Source of the DNA: Fibrobacterota bacterium
GTDB taxonomy: Bacteria; Fibrobacterota; Fibrobacteria; UBA11236
Direction: 5' to 3'
Assembly (NCBI GenBank): GCA_023249635.1
Contig: JAHFCH010000037.1
Span: 1 to 39,368 of the forward strand
DNA length: 39,368 nucleotides
The position numbers and the translations under genes are program-made. Of this stretch, positions 7,377 to 14,829 are shown piece by piece; positions within the stretch are counted from its first letter, which is position 1, and each line of letters opens with the position of its first letter. Below the pieces are notes generated by a model. The model did not search any database and was not told the origin of the DNA. It saw only the letters and a program-made list of their open reading frames with translations.

Positions 7377-8248
7377 GACTTTTCTTCCGAAAAAAGCGCG
7401 CCATTGAATACCGGCTTTCCCGCAACCGTATCCGAGGCGAGGTAATGCAGAAACCCGAATCGGCCCACCCAACCGCGCGGGGCAGTCCCTTCCAATGCGG
7501 CCGAGAATTCGATCGGGTAGGGAATGCCCGGTTGCACCGCTTCGAACCTCGAAGGCAATTGTCCGGTGCCATCCATCAGCGCGTATTTGGCTTCGAAAGG
7601 CGCGGGGGTGGCTCCTTCCTCGATCAATTGGGCTTCCCCGTATTTCAGGTGGAGACCGAACTCCCCGCCTAAACCGCCGCTGGCCGGAAGTGCGATCAGG
7701 ATTTCCCGGCTTCCCGTGTTCACGATGCGCAATCGGGCTTTGACGAGACCATGCTCGAAGGTCATCGACTCCACGGATAGAGCGAGGTTCCATTCCGGAA
7801 TCGGGCATGCTTCCTTGCCCAATCGGGACAATTCATTTCTCAGTTGCAGGACGCCAAGCGGAACCGGCGGCTTCAGGACGCCCCAGGAAAAGGCGAAGAG
7901 GCGGCCTTGGATCAACACACGGAACAGATTGACCGGATCGCGGGGATTGGGTGTTTCTGATCGCAGTTGGTCGATGCCGCTGGCCGCGAGGGTGTCGAGG
8001 AAAACCAGCAAGTCATTCTCAGCCAAGTTGCCCCTGTAACTGCCTGGCGCTAGCTGATGGGAATCCCCAGGCCCGCGCCGTCGGAACAATTTGGTGGAGC
8101 CTGTGCCGTCCAATTCGAATCGGGTTTCCCATTCGTAGGTAGAAGCATGCCGCTTCCCTGAACGCTGGACGTATTCCAAGGCCCAATCCAGCGGACCTCC
8201 GCGAGGGGTGGCTCTCAATGCAGCGATTGCGGAAGCGAGGTTTTCCAT
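7370..8248 (-). CDS. Unrecognised soluble protein, second gene of the metalloprotease operon
   Basis: A 292-residue protein without signal peptide or membrane helix. I do not recognise a family. The middle and C-terminal parts (about residues 150-290) look like beta-sandwich sequence, for example VKARLRIVNTGSREILIALP. The start ATG at 8248 has a GAGAGGG Shine-Dalgarno and lies 7 bp after the metalloprotease stop; its own stop overlaps the start of the next gene. The tight spacing means it is made together with the protease. A chaperone, adaptor or immunity role is possible by analogy with effector operons, but no residue proves it. Confidence 0.8.
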   Translation of the reverse strand: MENLASAIAALRATPRGGPLDWALEYVQRSGKRHASTYEWETRFELDGTGSTKLFRRRGPGDSHQLAPGSYRGNLAENDLLVFLDTLAASGIDQLRSETPNPRDPVNLFRVLIQGRLFAFSWGVLKPPVPLGVLQLRNELSRLGKEACPIPEWNLALSVESMTFEHGLVKARLRIVNTGSREILIALPASGGLGGEFGLHLKYGEAQLIEEGATPAPFEAKYALMDGTGQLPSRFEAVQPGIPYPIEFSAALEGTAPRGWVGRFGFLHYLASDTVAGKPVFNGALFSEEKSW

Positions 8249-8255
8249 ATCCCTC

Positions 8256-9947
8256 TCAAAGGTCTCCGACCATGAAGGCGATGTCCTTGCCGATCTTTTT
8301 CCCCACCTGGGGCCCTACCATGGAGGCGAAATTCGCATAGTGGCGTTTCTTGACCTTGTCCATCGCGTTTCCCATGACCGTGGTGGTGTCGATTCCGTTG
8401 ACCGCGCCATCGCCATTTACGGCGGGGTCGATGCCGCCTCCCTCGTATTCGTCCGGCATGCCGACCAAATGCCCGACTTCATGGGCCACCATGTTGATGT
8501 CCGGATCCTCCAAGGAAAAGCAGCCCGCATTCGAACGGAAGGTCCCGTTGCAAACCGCGATCGTCTGCGCCTGCCAGGCATCGACCTTCTTCAATTCCAG
8601 CTTGAGATCCAGGGGATAACCGCACCCGCCTGTCGAAGTCCCGTGCTTGCAGGGTTTGGGACGCAACAGGAATTTCCGGCTCCAGCGCGTGTCGGTATCC
8701 TTGATCCAATCCTTCCGTTTCCGTACGTACTTGGCGCAGTCGAAGTCATACTCGGTGAATTTCTCCGGCCATAAAGAGGCGGGTTCTCCGCCTTCCTTGA
8801 ACTTGTCTCCGGACTTGATGAAGCCGTAAACGGAGACCATGTCATCGTCCGGCAAGAACCCCGCGGGCATGGATTTCCATTTCGCGCCGTCATGGTATTG
8901 GTTCGGCAAATCCCCCGCCCCGATGATCCGGCCCCAACGGTTGCCCTCATATGGACAGCCCTTCGCCGTTCCGGTGATCCCCGCCGCAGTCATGTCGACC
9001 AGATATCCTGGCCATGCTTTCATGATGGTTTTCCTGACCTGGATATCGGCGATCCCGTTCTCCAAGCGCTGGTCGAATTCCGAATGCACCCCGAAAATGC
9101 CCCAGGTGTAATCCTTGGAGAAGGATTTGGAATCGGTTTTCCCGACCGCCTTCAGGAAGAAATTCCCGGCCGGTAGCGCCTTTTCACCTTCGTATGAAAG
9201 CTCCGCATAGAATTCGACCTTCTCGGGATACTTGCCGTCCGCCCCCGCGGTGACACCGCACAGGCATGGGGTCCATGGGAGTTCCAGCTTGCCTTTGGCC
9301 GCCTTCACTTTGCATTCCAACGCCACCCCGTTCTCGGAGGCGATCTTCGCGGTCACTTCCGTTCCGTCCTTGAGGCAGGTATTCGCCAGCAGTTTGATCG
9401 TGTGGCCGAACCACTCTTCCGGTTTTTCCCAACGGACCTGGCTCGCGAAGGGCTGCTTTGCTTCCAAGGCTGCGCTACGCGCTTCGGCAGAGTTCTTGTG
9501 CTTCGCCGAAAAGACATACTTACAGCTTGCCGGCAGGGCGCCGCCTTCGCGATGTTGGGGGTAGAACAGGGTCAACTGCCCGCGCGCCTTGCCGTCCTTC
9601 AAGAACGCTTCCTGCCTGTCGACGACTTCTTCCTTGCCATTGGGCGGTATGGCAATGGCCTTCATTTCGATCCGGGTCAGATGCGATATGGACTGCGGCA
9701 CGTCGGCTTCGAGAGAGACCTCGGACTTTTCATTTAAGGTGACGGAAGGCGAGCTCCAGGCGAGGTTTTTCAGGGAGACTTTGGGCTCGTCTTTGGGGGC
9801 CGGATTTTCGGCGGCTGGTGAGAGCGGTTCGGGATCGGGTTCTTGGGGAGTAGGGGGTGGCGCCGGGCGTTTCGCGATTCCTCCGCCACCCATCTTGGGC
9901 CATGCGCCGAAGGGGGAATTGTTGAAGTCGAAGGAGGGGGAGGGCAT
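8256..9947 (-). CDS. Zinc metalloprotease with Ig-like modules, putative injected effector
   Basis: A 563-residue protein. Residues 1-55 are Gly/Pro-rich with no signal peptide. Two Ig-like modules follow at about 56-165 (LKNLAWSSPSVTL) and 168-275 (VRWEKPEEWFGHTIKL). Their W...L...DG...W pattern resembles the beta modules I know from VgrG-linked and other contractile-injection effectors. The C-terminal domain has AHEVGHLVGMPDEY: HExxH at 489-493 and Asp499 in the place of the third metzincin ligand (HExxHxxGxxD, as in snapalysin/M7), then a Met-turn TTTVMG at Met525. A Cys-rich segment precedes it. It heads a three-gene operon. No Shine-Dalgarno is obvious before the ATG. The metalloprotease call is strong. 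Delivery by an injection system is inference, since no secretion genes lie in the window. Confidence 0.88.
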   Translation of the reverse strand: MPSPSFDFNNSPFGAWPKMGGGGIAKRPAPPPTPQEPDPEPLSPAAENPAPKDEPKVSLKNLAWSSPSVTLNEKSEVSLEADVPQSISHLTRIEMKAIAIPPNGKEEVVDRQEAFLKDGKARGQLTLFYPQHREGGALPASCKYVFSAKHKNSAEARSAALEAKQPFASQVRWEKPEEWFGHTIKLLANTCLKDGTEVTAKIASENGVALECKVKAAKGKLELPWTPCLCGVTAGADGKYPEKVEFYAELSYEGEKALPAGNFFLKAVGKTDSKSFSKDYTWGIFGVHSEFDQRLENGIADIQVRKTIMKAWPGYLVDMTAAGITGTAKGCPYEGNRWGRIIGAGDLPNQYHDGAKWKSMPAGFLPDDDMVSVYGFIKSGDKFKEGGEPASLWPEKFTEYDFDCAKYVRKRKDWIKDTDTRWSRKFLLRPKPCKHGTSTGGCGYPLDLKLELKKVDAWQAQTIAVCNGTFRSNAGCFSLEDPDINMVAHEVGHLVGMPDEYEGGGIDPAVNGDGAVNGIDTTTVMGNAMDKVKKRHYANFASMVGPQVGKKIGKDIAFMVGDL

Positions 9948-10041
9948 GGGGGAATAATAGTTGGACTATTGTTTGGTTCAAGTGATTCATGTCACCTTTA
10001 GCGTAAACATTCTGGTTACCCAGGCAAAGCCTCAACGGGCT

Positions 10042-10908
10042 TTACACCACAACGCCCAAACACTGCAACGCAGGAACGAACTGTTCCCTCAACTCCAGGA
10101 CCACTTCGGACAGATCACCCATCGGTTGGGTCAGGCGACTCTTTTTCTTGAACGCGTTCCACTGGACCCGCTTCTGATCATCTCCCGAAAACCCCTCCGT
10201 CAAAGCCAATGGCACCGTCCGGGGAATTTCCGTGCCCCTATTCGCGAAGGTTTTATCTATCGCGGTCGCAAGGATTTCCGCCTTAGGGTTGAAGGAACGG
10301 AACATGAGGATCAGGTCGTAGAAATCCTTCATGCGGGAATTGGCCAGATCGCGTGAGACCATGGCGTTGAACTTTTCTGCCATGGCCGTATAGTAGGGAT
10401 AGGCGAGCAGGATGGGCGCAGGCGCATCCAACAAGACCGGAAACGTGATCGTATCCGGGCCCGGGGTTACTGGATCGCCGAAGCCGATATCCACCTGTAG
10501 ATCGATTCTGGACCTGCCAAGCGTCGCGCGTAACTTCACGCGAACCCCTTCATAATCCTGAGCCGCCAGGATCCTCTGCGAAACGACGCTATCTGCATCG
10601 AATACCAGTCCATCCAGATGGAGCATATCCGGGCGGCAAAGCTCACGGAAAAGGTTCGCCACCGAATCGAGATCCGAGGCGCCTTCGCCCAGAAGATCGA
10701 TATCCCGGGTCGTCCGGAAGGCGTGGCCAAACCAGACCAGGAACAGGCTGGCACCTTTGAGCATGAACCTTTTCCCTAAAGGTGAGAGGGAAAGCCGGTA
10801 CAGCAATCGCTCCGCGCCATAACGAGCCAGCACGAAGGTGTACTCCTCATTCTGCTGCTTGCTGAAATTCAACAGTCGTTGCGCCACCGAATGCGCCTTG
10901 TCGCTCAT
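10042..10908 (-). CDS. abiEii: AbiEii-type nucleotidyltransferase toxin
   Basis: A 288-residue toxin of the AbiE (type IV toxin-antitoxin) family. The nucleotidyltransferase signature is present: KGASLFLVW (51-59), then RTTRDIDLL (65-73) with the Asp pair at 69 and 71. IDLQVDIGFGD follows near 135-145, then AEKFNAMV (177-184) and the late family motif SRMKDFYDL (191-199). In studied AbiE systems the toxin is thought to transfer nucleotides and stop growth during phage infection, and is neutralised by AbiEi. An in-frame upstream ATG exists, but the ATG at 10908 overlaps the antitoxin stop by 4 bp, so that start is preferred. An AAAGCC/GGCTTT hairpin over the stop (10026-10043) lacks a T-run. 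It is adjacent to the restriction-modification operon. Confidence 0.92.
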   Translation of the reverse strand: MSDKAHSVAQRLLNFSKQQNEEYTFVLARYGAERLLYRLSLSPLGKRFMLKGASLFLVWFGHAFRTTRDIDLLGEGASDLDSVANLFRELCRPDMLHLDGLVFDADSVVSQRILAAQDYEGVRVKLRATLGRSRIDLQVDIGFGDPVTPGPDTITFPVLLDAPAPILLAYPYYTAMAEKFNAMVSRDLANSRMKDFYDLILMFRSFNPKAEILATAIDKTFANRGTEIPRTVPLALTEGFSGDDQKRVQWNAFKKKSRLTQPMGDLSEVVLELREQFVPALQCLGVVV

Positions 10909-11507
10909 TGGCCCGCCTCCATTTCCAGATAGGGACGCATCACCCTTTCCATGCGGCAAACCTTCGCCATCGCCAGGATTTCGCCCCGCGTCGCCTTACG
11001 AGTTCCCAGCGCATCTCGCAAGGCCTCCATGGCCGCATCCACGCCTACGGTATTGCGCATCTTAAACATGTCGGCCACGGTTTTCGCCACGCTATACACG
11101 CGTATGGCGACGCCGTCCCTCACATGGTTTTCGATCCCTTGCGCAAAGGCCTCGCCCGAAAAGCGCACCACCTGCAAGGGCGGATAGGCGAGGCGAGGCG
11201 CACGCGCATTTTTTTCCAAAGCTATCCAGATCTGGTACGGCAACTGGGTGGTGATGCCATGGAACCGAAGAGCGGAGAGCAGACACAGCACGGCAAGGGG
11301 CGACCTCAGGAACAATTCCGCATAGCCGGGATACTCGCCGACAGGGGCATCCGCCATTTGATAGACGCCCGGGGCCAAGCGCACGATGCGCCCGGACTTG
11401 TGGAGCGCTTGCAGGTCCTGCCTGGGAAATCCGGCAGCCACCAAATCCCTGGCCCGGCAGAGACCATGGTGGGAGAGGTGGGAAGCCAGTCGTTCAATCC
11501 TATCCAT
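10905..11507 (-). CDS. abiEi: AbiEi-type antitoxin / transcriptional repressor
   Basis: A 200-residue antitoxin of the AbiEi_4 type. The N-terminal 60-70 residues form a winged-helix-like domain (HGLCRARDLVAAGFPRQDLQ...GRIVRLAPGVYQM). The C-terminal domain holds LAVLCLLSALRFHGI, and further on RVYSVAKTVADMFKMR and GVDAAMEAL, typical of the family. Family members repress their own promoter and counteract AbiEii. I chose the ATG at 11507 over a TTG two codons upstream. The gene is followed by abiEii with a 4-bp ATGA overlap. It diverges from the restriction-modification operon across a low-GC intergenic region that carries repeated AGTATG half-sites. Confidence 0.92.
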   Translation of the reverse strand: MDRIERLASHLSHHGLCRARDLVAAGFPRQDLQALHKSGRIVRLAPGVYQMADAPVGEYPGYAELFLRSPLAVLCLLSALRFHGITTQLPYQIWIALEKNARAPRLAYPPLQVVRFSGEAFAQGIENHVRDGVAIRVYSVAKTVADMFKMRNTVGVDAAMEALRDALGTRKATRGEILAMAKVCRMERVMRPYLEMEAGQ

Positions 11508-11633
11508 TTTCAAATTGTAGTATGAAACAAATAAGTATGTGCATTATGAATATATCCGAGCCTGGATATTAATCACGAGTCCCACTAAAACCTCAAATTA
11601 GTATTCGGTACGATTTATACCGCATTTTTTCCG
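11508..11633. promoter_or_regulatory. AT-rich divergent control region with repeated half-sites
   Basis: This stretch between abiEi and the restriction-modification operon is much richer in A/T than its surroundings. AGTATG occurs at 11519-11524 and 11534-11539, with a related TTATGAA at 11544-11550, just upstream of abiEi. These may be AbiEi binding sites; I cannot identify the abiE promoter with confidence. Confidence 0.35.
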
Positions 11634-11662
11634 TTGAATTTTTTCGAACCGTGGCTTATCTT
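11634..11662 (+). promoter_or_regulatory. Putative promoter of the Type I restriction-modification operon
   Basis: TTGAAT (11634-11639) and TATCTT (11657-11662) are 17 bp apart in an AT-rich stretch. They are placed so that a transcript would start shortly before the first ATG at 11686, leaving a very short leader. Confidence 0.5.
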
Positions 11663-11685
11663 GTATTCTGTCTACTGAATAAAAA

Positions 11686-12246
11686 ATGAAAAAACCCATC
11701 TCCGAACTGGCCACGCTTTCGACTGGCCTCTATCTCCAACCCAGCCAAGCGGCGGATATCCTCTACCTCCAGGCACGCCACTTTGATGACGAGGGGACCT
11801 TCGACTTCCGGGTGGAACCAGAGGTCACACTGGATGCCCGGCAATCCAAACATCTCCTGCTCCCTGGGGATGTTCTCTTTGCCAGCAAGGGTCACAGCCG
11901 ATTCGCGGTGTTATACCAACCTTCCATGGGTAAGGCGGTCGCCTCGTCCGTCTTCCTGGTCATCCGCCTCACCTCGCATTCCCAGGTACTTCCCGCATTT
12001 TTGGTCTGGTACCTGAACCATCCCGCAACCCAGGCAAACCTGAAATCCCATGAAAGGACGGCGACCGTGCCTTCATTGACACTGCAAGACATCGCCAAAC
12101 TCGAAATCCAAGTGCCCACCTTAGCCAAACAAAGCGCCGTGGTCCAGGTCGACGCCTTGCGTCGTCGCGAAACCGACTTGCGCGGCGAGCTGCAAAAGCA
12201 GCGTGATCACCTCATCCAAAACACCCTCCTCCAAGCTATCCGATAG
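11686..12246 (+). CDS. Solitary half-size HsdS-like specificity protein
   Basis: A 186-residue protein resembling one target-recognition domain of Type I specificity subunits: GDVLFASKGHSRFAVLY, then FLVWYLNHPATQANL, TVPSLTLQDIAKLEIQVP and a C-terminal helical arm with LRRRETDLRGELQKQRDHL. Normal HsdS proteins carry two such units (about 400 residues), and a full-length HsdS is encoded at 14830-16098 in the same operon. This one lacks the KKGLMQ..LTGKKRL signature seen twice in the full-length protein. It could dimerise with itself to give a second specificity, or act as a modulator of the complex. It is the first gene of the operon and ends 9 bp before hsdM. Family assignment is good; role is uncertain. 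Confidence 0.8.
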   Translation: MKKPISELATLSTGLYLQPSQAADILYLQARHFDDEGTFDFRVEPEVTLDARQSKHLLLPGDVLFASKGHSRFAVLYQPSMGKAVASSVFLVIRLTSHSQVLPAFLVWYLNHPATQANLKSHERTATVPSLTLQDIAKLEIQVPTLAKQSAVVQVDALRRRETDLRGELQKQRDHLIQNTLLQAIR

Positions 12247-12255
12247 AAGGACCCC

Positions 12256-13824
12256 ATGCCCGGAAAAATCACCCAAAAAGAAGTCAACAACACCGTGTGG
12301 AAGGCATGCGACACCTTCCGCGGGGTCATCGATCCCAGCCAGTACAAGGACTACATCCTCACCATGCTCTTCCTCAAATACGTGAGCGACGTGCATAAAG
12401 AGATACAGGCGCAATACCTGGAAAAGTATAAGGGCGACAAGGAACGCACCGCCCGGGCCATGAAGCTGGAGCGCTTCGTGGTGCCGGAGACGAGCACCTT
12501 CGATTCACTCTACGAGAACCGGAATGATACCGAAATCGGCCAGCGCATCGATATGGCCTTGGCCGACCTCGAAGAGAACAACCGCGAGAAATTGAATAGC
12601 GAGGACGGCAGCATCTTCCGCAACATCAGCTTCAACAGCAGCAACCTGGGCGATGCCCGCGACAAGAACCTGCGCCTCAGGAACCTGTTGCGGGATTTCA
12701 ACGGCCTCGATCTCACGCCTTCCCATCTGGAAGGCAACGACGTCATCGGCGATGCCTACGAATTCCTCATCGGCAATTTCGCCAGCGATGCCGGCAAGAA
12801 GGCCGGCGAATTCTACACCCCCAGCGAGGTCTCTACCTTGGTAGCCCGCCTCACCAAGTCCAAGCCCGGCGCACGCATCTGCGACCCCACCTGCGGCTCA
12901 GCCTCCTTGCTCATCAAAGCCGGTAAGGAAGTCGGCTCCAACAATTTTTCCCTTTATGGGCAAGAAGCCAACGGCAGCACTTGGGCCCTGGCCGTGATGA
13001 ATATGTTCCTGCACGGCTTCGACAGCGCCGTCATCCGCTGGGGCGACACCATCCGTAGCCCCAAACTTAAGGAGGGTGATGCCCTCATGAAATTCGACAC
13101 CGTGGTGGCCAATCCCCCCTTCTCCCTGGACAAATGGGGCAAGGAGGAGAAGGACGAAGACGACGATCCGAACGCGGTCCGCAACAACTACGATCCGGAG
13201 AAGGACCCTTACAACCGCTTCTGGCGCGGGGTGCCCCCCAAGAGCAAGGGCGACTGGGCTTTCATCACCCACATGATTGAGACCACCTACGAAGGCCGGG
13301 GCAAGGTAGGCGTGGTCGTACCGCACGGGGTGCTTTTTCGAGGCAGCAAGGAAGGGCAAATCCGCGCCAAGACCATCGAGGAGAATCTGCTCGAAGCCGT
13401 GATCGGCTTGCCCGCCAACCTCTTCTTCGGCACCGGCATCCCGGCCGCCATCCTGATTTTCAACAAGGGTAAAGGCTCCAACCGCAACGTGCTCTTCATC
13501 GATGCCAGCCAGCAGTTCGAGAGCGGCAAGAACCAGAATCGCCTGCGCGAAAGCGACCTCGCCCGCATCGTCGACACCTATCGTAAATTCAACGCGGGGC
13601 AATTGCAGGCGGGAGTGGTGGAAGACAAGTACAGCTTCGTGGCCACGCCGGAGCAGATCGCCGGCAATGAGTCCAACCTGAACATCCCTCGTTACGTGGA
13701 CACCTTCGAAGAAGAGCCCGAAGTGGACCTGGTGGCGGTGCAGAAGGAAATCGATCGCCTGGAAGAAGAGCTGAAGGGGGTGCAGGAAGAGATGAAGAAG
13801 CACCTGAAGGAGCTGCTGGAATGA
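12256..13824 (+). CDS. hsdM: Type I restriction-modification DNA methyltransferase subunit
   Basis: A 522-residue HsdM that methylates adenine N6 in the recognition sequence. The N-terminal helical HsdM_N domain covers about residues 5-150. The SAM-binding motif I is DPTCGSASLL at 210-219, and the catalytic motif IV is NPPF at 286-289. A C-terminal coiled coil (VDLVAVQKEIDRLEEELKGVQEEMKKHLKEL) is the usual contact surface for HsdS. Length is normal. AAGGA at 12247-12251 precedes the ATG. The stop overlaps the start of the DinD-like gene by 4 bp. It methylates host DNA together with HsdS and restricts foreign DNA with HsdR (17103-20342). Confidence 0.97.
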   Translation: MPGKITQKEVNNTVWKACDTFRGVIDPSQYKDYILTMLFLKYVSDVHKEIQAQYLEKYKGDKERTARAMKLERFVVPETSTFDSLYENRNDTEIGQRIDMALADLEENNREKLNSEDGSIFRNISFNSSNLGDARDKNLRLRNLLRDFNGLDLTPSHLEGNDVIGDAYEFLIGNFASDAGKKAGEFYTPSEVSTLVARLTKSKPGARICDPTCGSASLLIKAGKEVGSNNFSLYGQEANGSTWALAVMNMFLHGFDSAVIRWGDTIRSPKLKEGDALMKFDTVVANPPFSLDKWGKEEKDEDDDPNAVRNNYDPEKDPYNRFWRGVPPKSKGDWAFITHMIETTYEGRGKVGVVVPHGVLFRGSKEGQIRAKTIEENLLEAVIGLPANLFFGTGIPAAILIFNKGKGSNRNVLFIDASQQFESGKNQNRLRESDLARIVDTYRKFNAGQLQAGVVEDKYSFVATPEQIAGNESNLNIPRYVDTFEEEPEVDLVAVQKEIDRLEEELKGVQEEMKKHLKELLE

Positions 13825-14678
13825 ACGACATGCAAGTCGAGGAATCGGGCCTGCCCATCTTCGAGCAAATCAAAAAGATCGACGCCGATGGGGGCGAATA
13901 CTGGTTGTCCCGCGAGTTGAGTGATGTCCTTGGTTATTCCGAGTACCGCCATTTCCAACCCGTGCTGGAAAAGGCGAAGGAAGCCTGCCGCAACAGCGGA
14001 ATGATCGTGGAAGACCATTTCGAGGATCTCCTCGAAATGGTCAAAATCGGCCAAAATGCGCAGCGCGGGGTCAAAACGGTCAAATTGCGCCGGTACGCCT
14101 GCTACCTCATTGTGCAGAACTCCAGCCCGGAAAAAGAAGTGGTCGCCTTAGGCCAGACCTATTTCGCGGTGCAGACCCGCCTGCAGGAAATCCAGCGGAT
14201 GGACGAATACGCCCGCCTCTCCACCGAGGATGAAAAGCGCGTTTTCCTGCGCCGCGAACTGGCCGACCACAACAAGCACCTCGCCGACGCCGCGCGCGGG
14301 GCCGGCGTGCTGGATCCGGTGGACTATGCCATCTTCCAGAACTTCGGCTATCGCGGGCTCTACGGCGGATTGGACGCCAAGGGCATCCACGCCAAAAAGG
14401 GCCTCAAGAAAAGCCAGCAGATTCTTGATCACATGGGCAGCACCGAATTGGCCGCCAACCTGTTCCGCGCCACGCAAACCGAAGACAAGCTGCGGCGCGA
14501 TCGCGTGCAGGGCAAGCGTCAGGCCAACCAGACCCATTTCGAGGTCGGAAAAAAGGTACGGAAGACTATCGAGGATTTGGGCGGCACCATGCCGGAAGAA
14601 CTTCCCTCAGTGGAGAGCATCAAACGTATCGATCGCAAGACCCCGGATTCACTATCGAATCCGAAGGATGAAAAATGA
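13821..14678 (+). CDS. dinD: DinD-like protein within the restriction-modification operon
   Basis: A 285-residue homologue of DNA-damage-inducible protein D. It starts with a BRO-N-like segment (EYWLSRELSDVLGYSEYRHFQPVLEKA). It then has the family signatures KLRRYACYLIVQNSSPEKEVVALGQTYFAVQTR in the middle and a helical basic C-terminus (GLKKSQQILDHMGSTELAANLFRATQTEDKLRRD). E. coli DinD is SOS-induced and reported to affect RecA filaments. In this operon it may sense or limit DNA breaks caused by restriction, which is inference. Translation is coupled to hsdM by an ATGA overlap. No LexA-type box is visible, so it is probably controlled with the operon. The repeat element 14702-14814 separates it from hsdS. 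Confidence 0.9.
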   Translation: MNDMQVEESGLPIFEQIKKIDADGGEYWLSRELSDVLGYSEYRHFQPVLEKAKEACRNSGMIVEDHFEDLLEMVKIGQNAQRGVKTVKLRRYACYLIVQNSSPEKEVVALGQTYFAVQTRLQEIQRMDEYARLSTEDEKRVFLRRELADHNKHLADAARGAGVLDPVDYAIFQNFGYRGLYGGLDAKGIHAKKGLKKSQQILDHMGSTELAANLFRATQTEDKLRRDRVQGKRQANQTHFEVGKKVRKTIEDLGGTMPEELPSVESIKRIDRKTPDSLSNPKDEK

Positions 14679-14701
14679 ATGCTTCCATTCAAGGTCGGAT
14701 T

Positions 14702-14814
14702 GGGCGTGCCCCCGCCGGGGCGGCGGGGTCGGGCTGTGTAGGGCTCCGCTTTGCTGCGGTACGCGGCGCTAAGGCGCCGCGCACTGGCTGCGCCACCCTT
14801 ACCATCCCTCACGC
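14702..14814 (+). repeat. GC-rich structured intergenic repeat element
   Basis: This 113-bp stretch starts GGGCGTG and ends CCCTCACGC, with short inverted termini GCGTG/CACGC. It contains two hairpins: CCCCGCC (14710-14716) with GGCGGGG (14722-14728), and CGCGGCGC (14762-14769), loop TAAG, GCGCCGCG (14774-14781). Such elements with a GGGTCGGGC core and an ATCCCT(A/C)ACGC end are, to my recollection, dispersed repeats in Bacteroidota and relatives. It is not coding. Only one full copy is evident here. Confidence 0.6.
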
Positions 14815-14829
14815 AAGGATGAATCAATC

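Noticed and set aside
7377-7808. Upstream extension of the exported protein in the metalloprotease operon
   Set aside because: It reads as Arg/Pro/Ser-rich shadow of the preceding gene in another frame; the hydrophobic export signal begins at the GTG at 7376.
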